In this document: positions 58,870 to 64,000 of the stretch, piece after piece
Position numbering within the stretch: position 1 is the first letter of the stretch
Layout: each line of letters starts with the position of its first letter
Origin: Rhinopomastus cyanomelas
Taxonomy: Eukaryota > Chordata > Aves > Bucerotiformes > Rhinopomastidae
Direction of reading: 5' to 3'
Assembly (NCBI GenBank): GCA_013400115.1
Contig: VXBP01003610.1
Location: 62,001-126,000 of the forward strand
DNA: 64,000 nt
The notes under the pieces: generated by a model
Told to the model about the DNA's origin: nothing
The model's input: the letters and a program-made list of their open reading frames with translations, nothing else
Databases searched by the model: none
Made by a program: the position numbers and the translations under genes

Positions 58870-60556
58870 ATTTAGAGGTGTCGTTTTGTGGGTTTATATG
58901 TCCACCTGGGAAGACACAATCCAAGTGGAAAGAAAAGGTGAGTGGGAAGAGGGCTTAAGGAACGAGAGTAAGGGAGAAGTGGATGAGGAGAAAAGCAGAG
59001 AGTGAACCCAAGGTTCACAAATAATGTGAATAGATTTGAAACAAAGAGCTGATCAGCCCAGGGCAGAGAGAAGCCGGCCTGTGGGGTGGAAAATTTTGAG
59101 TGCAGCATATCAGACTTTCGCCTCACCCTGACCAAAACATTCCGTGTTCATATCAGGCAGATAGTAACAAAAGTTCCTATAAAGGTTCACACAAATCAGC
59201 AGCCTGGAAAATACATTTATGTGGATCCTAAGAGTGTAAAAATAGAGCACTGACAGGTAGTCACTCCATTTACCTTGCCAAATTAAGTCTCGCATTGATT
59301 CCACTAAAATTGGAGCTTGTCTCAAACCCAAAGTCTGGATGCTAAAACCTGCATCCCTGACAGCTGCACAGCAATTCCTTGGTCATTAACTTGTGACTTA
59401 CCATGAAACACCTTCTTTTCCCCTTTTCTGGTGAAAGCACATATTTTTAAACTGCCACAAACTGAACTGAGTAGAAACTTTTCTCCCAGATACAGGATGT
59501 TGAGCATTGGACAAACTACTTCATGGCCATCTCTCTTGGGCTTATGCCTTTGCTTTGTGGATTTTTAAGATTCTGTGTGTTTTTAAGATTTTGTGTTGCT
59601 CAGGATGGCCTGTAGTTAAAACAGCAGGCATTTATAATGGCTCCACAGCCCCCTCCTTGACTAAATTAATCCCAAAAGGCACTAAAACAGTTCCTCAGGG
59701 GGGAATGCTTCACGCACCCTTTCAGTCAGTCCTTTTCTCTGTGCTTTCATTTTTCAGTTTTAGAATAAAAACGTCACAGTCAAGATCTGTCTTGTTTGTA
59801 TGCTGGTAATTTCATTCCCCAGCTTTGTTCAGCTCCCCTTGAGCTATTAGATGCACATTGCACACAGGAAAAACAAAAAATATTGGGGCCTAGTGGGGTA
59901 GGGTCAATTTTGAGCCTGCAATATGAATGAATATGAATAGGAAGGGATAATCTCTGGCAACGTGTCTTCATGCACAGCCTGCAATGGCATATATTAATTT
60001 TTAATCTATTAATTTTCTAAATTATTCATGCCAGAGAATTAGAATAAAGAGAGGAAAAGCAATAGCAATGAGTACCTGAAAACAGCATTCCTGTGCAGTT
60101 AATGGTCTCTTTGCTCTCTTGGTGTGATCTAATTCTCCTTCTCTCCACCTTGTTAGTCTCCTGGGCACAGCTGTGGATGGACTTATATTACTTGGTAGCA
60201 GCAGTGATGCCTGTGCCTGATGCTCTTGTGGTTGAGTTTTGCAGAAATCCCAATGCTGGTATCAGCACCACCCTCAGGAGCTTCTGCCTCACATGTGGTC
60301 ACTCTTTTCTCCCTTATAGATCTACTTGGCCTCAGCTGTGCTGCCAGAGCTCCTTGTGGGTCCTCACAGTTAATTAGATAAGGCACCTCATCTGCCTGAA
60401 AGAAAGAGACATGTACACATTTTTGGGCTCCTGAGGACTGAAAGCAGACACAGTTCACAAATAGTTGTGTTGATAAAGATAAGGAGAAGGTTTGCTGTGG
60501 TGTGAATTGGGTAGGGTTGCTTTGTACCTGTATTGCTACAGAAGCCTCTGCATTCA
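58870..60556. other. Unique sequence
   Basis: TTTTTAAGATTCTGTGTG is repeated in tandem at 59562 and 59580 (18-base period). AT-rich around 59980-60060. No gene recognised. Confidence 0.5.
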
Positions 60557-61420
60557 CAAAATCACAGAATCACAGAACATCAGTGATTGGAAAGGACCTC
60601 AAAAGGTCGACTAGTCCAATCCCCCTGACAGAGCGGGATCACCTACATCAAGTCACACAGGAACACATCCAGGTGGGTTTTAAATGTCTCCAGAGAAGGA
60701 GACTCCACAACCTCCCTGGGCAGCCTGTTCCAGGGCTCTGTCACCCTCACTGGGAAGAAGTTCCTTCTCAGATTGATGTGGAACCTCCTATGTTCCAGCT
60801 CACACCCGTTGCCCTCTGTCCTATTACTAGATGACACTGAGCAGAGCCTGGCTCCATCCTCCTGACACCCACCCTCCACATATTTATCAACATTAATGAG
60901 GTAACACATCAGTCTCCTTTTCTCCAAGCTAAAGAGACCCAGCTCCCACAGCCTTTTCTCATCAAGGAGGTGTTCCCACTCCCTTCACCCTTTCTGTGGC
61001 TCTGCACTGGACTCTCTCCTGCAGTTCTGTGTCCTTCTGGAACTAAGGGGCCTAGAACTGGACACAATACTCCAGATGCGGTCTCAGCAGAGCAGACTAG
61101 AGGAGAAGGTGAACCTCTTTTGACCTACTAACCACCCCCCTTCTAATCCACCCCAGGATGCTGTTGGCCCTCTTGGCCACAAAAGCACATTGCTGGATCA
61201 TGGTCTTCCTGCTGTCCAACAGGACCCCAGCTCCCTTTCTCCTACACTACTCTCCAACAGGTCAGTCCCCAACCTGTACTGGTACCTGGGGTTGTTCTTG
61301 CCCAAATGCAAGATTCTACACTGCCCTTGTTCATTAAATTTCTCCTTTCTATGATTCTATGATTCCTTGCCCAGCTCTCCAGCCTGTCTAGGTCATGCGG
61401 AATGGCAGCACAGCCCGGTG
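60557..61420 (-). mobile_element. CR1 LINE 3' part, young family, with a tail-repeat insertion
   Basis: About 860 bases: terminus, ORF2 C-terminus and upstream ORF2. Minus-strand codons in 60643-60927 show GGCQEDGARLCSVSSSNRTE, RRFHINLRRNFFPVRVTEPW and DVFLCDLM. Upstream, frameshifts near 60950 and 61100 break the frame. The sense resumes as TRYWYRLGTDL-like codons at 61260-61300. At 61347-61367 a plus-strand TTCTATGATTCTATGATTCC interrupts sequence that is otherwise continuous CR1. The 5' limit is near GGCAGCACAGCCCGGTG. Confidence 0.93.
61347..61367 (+). repeat. CR1-tail octamers alone inside a CR1
   Basis: TTCTATGATTCTATGATTCC, that is two CR1 tail units with no CR1 body, interrupts the minus-strand host between AAATTTCTCC and TTGCCCAGCTC. 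It may be the shortest possible CR1 insertion, or a template-switch scar. Confidence 0.8.
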
Positions 61421-62525
61421 CCAGTGAATTGCTACAAACCCATTCCCAAACCCATTCCTGCATGAGCGATGTAAAGCACTGAGACTCAGCAGGCTTCAGG
61501 GTGTGCAGTTTTCCTGGCAGCTGGCTCGTGACTCACGTCCCTTCACGGCACAAAAGGCTGTGGTGACCATATGCTGACTTGTCACAGGTGCATATGTGCC
61601 AAGAGTGGACTGAGCATTCTGAGTATTGGCTATGGAAAACAGCCAACGTTCAGCTAACAGGATTCCCAGAACGGATGCAGTGCATGGACAGGGCAATGGT
61701 GTGGTGAATCAGGTCAAGATTTTGACACCACCCTGTTTTACCAGTGTCAGCAGTGCAGGCGCCTGCAGATAACACCGTGCAGACCTGGCCTCTGGCTTCT
61801 TCAGACAGGGGACTGTCACTGTCACCTAAAGATGCTGCACAGATCTAAAGCAGCTTTTTAGATAAGCCTATGGATTTTCAGACCTGTATCTCTGTGTGTT
61901 TACATGACACAGGGCATAATTGGGGCTGATTTCACTGCACCTTTTTTGCATTATCATCAAACAAACACCGCAAGAGCTGTGAGCCGTGAGCGGCACCCTC
62001 CAAGGTACTGCTGCTTGCGTGCTGTCTCTGGACTTGATTCCTTCAGGTTGGAACAACCCTCTGCAGGAGATTTTGTTTTGAATTAAAGATGTTACAAGAC
62101 TGTTATGTCGTGAGGCATCATGAACAATACCCTTCCAGGAGATCAAATTGACACTTCCACCCTGTAAGCGCACGGCAGGATGACTACACGGATTGCTAAT
62201 GTTTGTGCAGGCACCATAGAAGGTCCTTGAGGGCAGGCAGGGAGGCACCGCTTTGTTCTCTCACCTGCACTGAGTAAAGAGCATTATCAGTGCACCGATA
62301 GACTTCTCTTATGCTTGAAGGGAAAGAATATAATGTGTTACACAGGCTGGGAAGTGATAAGGACAGAGAAAGTTTGCTTTGTTTTAAATAGGGGTTGTTT
62401 CATGCTTAGGCATCTGCATAAGGGGATGTAGAAGTGATGAAAGCAGCCAGATGAGGAGATTGATAGCTACCTTTAGAGACCTGGATTCCAATGCTTGTTT
62501 CCTGAACCACACCAGCATGGTCTTC
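61421..62525. other. Unique sequence
   Basis: Nothing recognised. Confidence 0.5.
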
Positions 62526-63305
62526 ACTGGTCAACAACTGGCTGAATATGAGCCAGCAGTGTGTCCAGGTCAACAAGAAGGCCAATGGCATCCTGGTTTG
62601 TTGCAGAAATGGTGTGGCCAGTAGGAGTAGGGAAGTGGTTGTCTCCCTGTCTCCATGGGCTCCTCAGTTGAAGAGGGATGTGGAGCTGCTGGAGAGAGTC
62701 CAGCGTAGAGCAACGAGGATGATGAAGAAGGTGGGGCACCTGCCTTATGAGGAGAGGCTGAGGGATCTGGGTTTCTTTAGCTTGGAAAAGAGGAGACTGA
62801 GCGGTGGCCTTATTCATGTCTATAAATATTTGAAGGGTGGGTGTCAGAAGGATGGAGCCGAACTCTTCTCAGTGTCATCTAATGATAGGACGAGGGGCAG
62901 TGGTTGTAAGCTGGAACATAGGAGGTTCCACACCAATATGAGAAGGAACTTCTTCCCAGTGAGGGTGACAGAGCACTGGAACAGGCTGCCCAGGGGGGTT
63001 GTGGAGTTTCCTTCACTGGAGATGTTGAAGACCTGCCTGGATGTGTTGCTGTGTGACTTGGTCTAGGTGATCCTGTTGTGTAAGGGGGATTGGACTGGAT
63101 GATCTTTCGAGGTCCCTTCCAATCCCTAATGATTCTGTGATGCTGTACTCTGCACTGGTGAGCCCTCACCTCAAATACTGCATTCAGTTGTGGGTGCCAC
63201 ATTGCAAGAAGGATATTGAGGTGCTAGACCAGGTCCAACAAAGGACAACAAAGCTGGTGAAAACTCTAGAGCATAAAAGTCTTGTGAGGAGTGAGAAGGG
63301 GAGGC
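62526..63305 (+). mobile_element. Older CR1 LINE, split by a nested young CR1
   Basis: Left part 62526-62650: AACTGGCTGAATATGAGCCA, then codons MSQQCVQVNKKANGILVCCR and NGVASRSREVVVSL. Right part 63143-63305: TACTCTGCACTGGTGAGCCC, codons like LKYCIQLWVPHCKKDIEVL and QVQQRTTKLVKTLEHKS. The two halves are consecutive in CR1 ORF2, so they are one element. CTGT at 62647-62650 and 63143-63146 flanks the inserted copy. No 3' terminus of the host is found within the next few hundred bases, so it is also truncated on the right. Confidence 0.88.
62651..63142 (+). mobile_element. CR1 LINE, young family, nested in an older CR1
   Basis: About 490 bases from CTCCTCAGTTGAAGAGGGAT to ATTCTGTGATG. ORF2 C-terminus codons are unbroken to the stop after 63063: PQLKRDVELLERVQRRATRM, EERLRDLGFFSLEKRRLSGG, NMRRNFFPVRVTEHWNRLPR and DVLLCDLV. 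By chance the frame of the host joins it, giving a 172-codon hybrid frame (62548-63066). RT is absent, so it is inert. Confidence 0.93.
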
Positions 63306-64000
63306 TCACAATCTAGATTTCAGACCTAACCTGGTAAAACAGAACTAGTGGCTTAAATGGTTCATTTTCTGCACTTCTGCGGGCCCCAAGTCTGTGCTAA
63401 AAGGACAGACTGTATTTCTTAGCATTTTAAAGATTTTTAGTCACATTGCCATTTTATGCTCTTTGTTTCTGTGCAGTAACCACTTGGAACTCATAAACCA
63501 GCGGCACTCTGGGCACGTTTCATCTGAGCAGCCTGCAGATGGCTGTCATAATGGAGAGTAACCAGTCTTCCAGTGTGTAGTCTGTGCCCAGAGCCGGCCT
63601 GAATGAAAAAGTGATATGAAGATACCTCTGTATCTGTGGATTCCCCATGAGGAAGTCTGGAACTTCTCTGAAAGTTTTATTTTCAGTCATGAATGGCACA
63701 AAGCTATTAAGAGTGTTTCTCAGGCTTACCCATTGCCAGTAGCTTCTTTACTGGAAACCATCACCTTTTCCTTGCATTTGAGAAGCTTTTGCATTTGACA
63801 ATTCTAAAATATTTTTTCACTCAATAACACCTGTTTGCTATTTTGATTCAGGGCTTTGGGCAAACTCTTAGTTCACACGCTGCCTTCCACCTCATCTGTG
63901 CAGAAAAGCAAGTGAGGTTCATGATAGGTGCCTTGAACGCAACAGATCTGAGCTTGGCAGAAGCAGTCTCTAGAGGTTTTCAGAGCTCCAGAGGAGAGCA
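63306..64000. other. Unique sequence to the window end
   Basis: Nothing recognised. A 60-codon frame at 63616-63798 is not supported as a gene. Confidence 0.5.

Noticed and set aside
1..64000. CRISPR arrays, bacterial operons, phage or integron features
   Set aside because: Repeats are CR1 pieces scattered in both orientations, not evenly spaced; sequence texture is vertebrate.
1..64000. tRNA, rRNA or snRNA genes
   Set aside because: No A-box/B-box pairs, clover-leaf candidates or snRNA signatures were noticed by eye; a covariance-model scan was not possible.

Overview
The window looks like avian nuclear DNA with no recognisable host exon. The evidence is a dense scatter of CR1 non-LTR retrotransposons (LINEs). 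About fifty CR1 pieces can be read on both strands. A hand sum of their lengths gives roughly 15 kb, or about a quarter of the window, which is high for a bird. Most belong to one family whose 3' end reads GGACTAGATGATCTTTCGAG and closes on short ATTCTATG repeats. Such a load would fit a lineage with a recent CR1 expansion, such as woodpeckers and relatives (Piciformes); that placement is inference. No tRNA, rRNA, CRISPR array, operon or prokaryotic signal was seen.

Layout. 1-3.4 kb: CR1 tails, one solo-LTR-like element (about 567-885) and unique DNA. 3.59-4.17 kb: a CR1 reverse-transcriptase (RT) fragment without a 3' end. 5.1-7.1 kb: CR1 pieces. 7.1-11.3 kb: mostly unique. 11.3-11.5 kb: two CR1 tails forming a foldback. 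12.74-14.03 kb: a long dead CR1 on the minus strand. 15.43-15.91 kb: a GAATA-type pentanucleotide array with a higher-order repeat. 16.9-25.9 kb: a CR1-rich block with a clear nested insertion (23.66-25.20 kb). 27.3-28.6 kb: a young CR1 tail and an ancient CR1. 28.6-44.6 kb: mostly unique with isolated CR1 pieces. 44.6-46.9 kb: a chimeric CR1 and a long CR1 with a nested tail. 48.3-51.9 kb: unique. 51.9-54.4 kb: a CR1 cluster with two chimeric copies. 54.4-57.6 kb: unique, with one 196-codon open frame. 57.65-63.3 kb: another chimeric copy, a long CR1, and a CR1 nested in a CR1. The rest is unique.

How the parts relate. Nothing here is a working gene system. The CR1 copies are 5'-truncated, carry stops or frameshifts, or lack catalytic residues, so none could move by itself. 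They would have been mobilised by intact elements elsewhere. The most interesting signal is a chimeric CR1 lineage: four copies (44646-45292, 52991-53227, 53532-53713, 57655-58009) share the same fusion of two CR1 3' ends with the same short filler, yet differ in 5' truncation point. That suggests a double-tailed source element that retrotransposed repeatedly.

Limits. CR1 subfamily names, ages and taxonomy were judged by eye, and edges are good to about 5-20 bases. Unique stretches may hold regulatory DNA or lncRNA exons that cannot be recognised without alignment.
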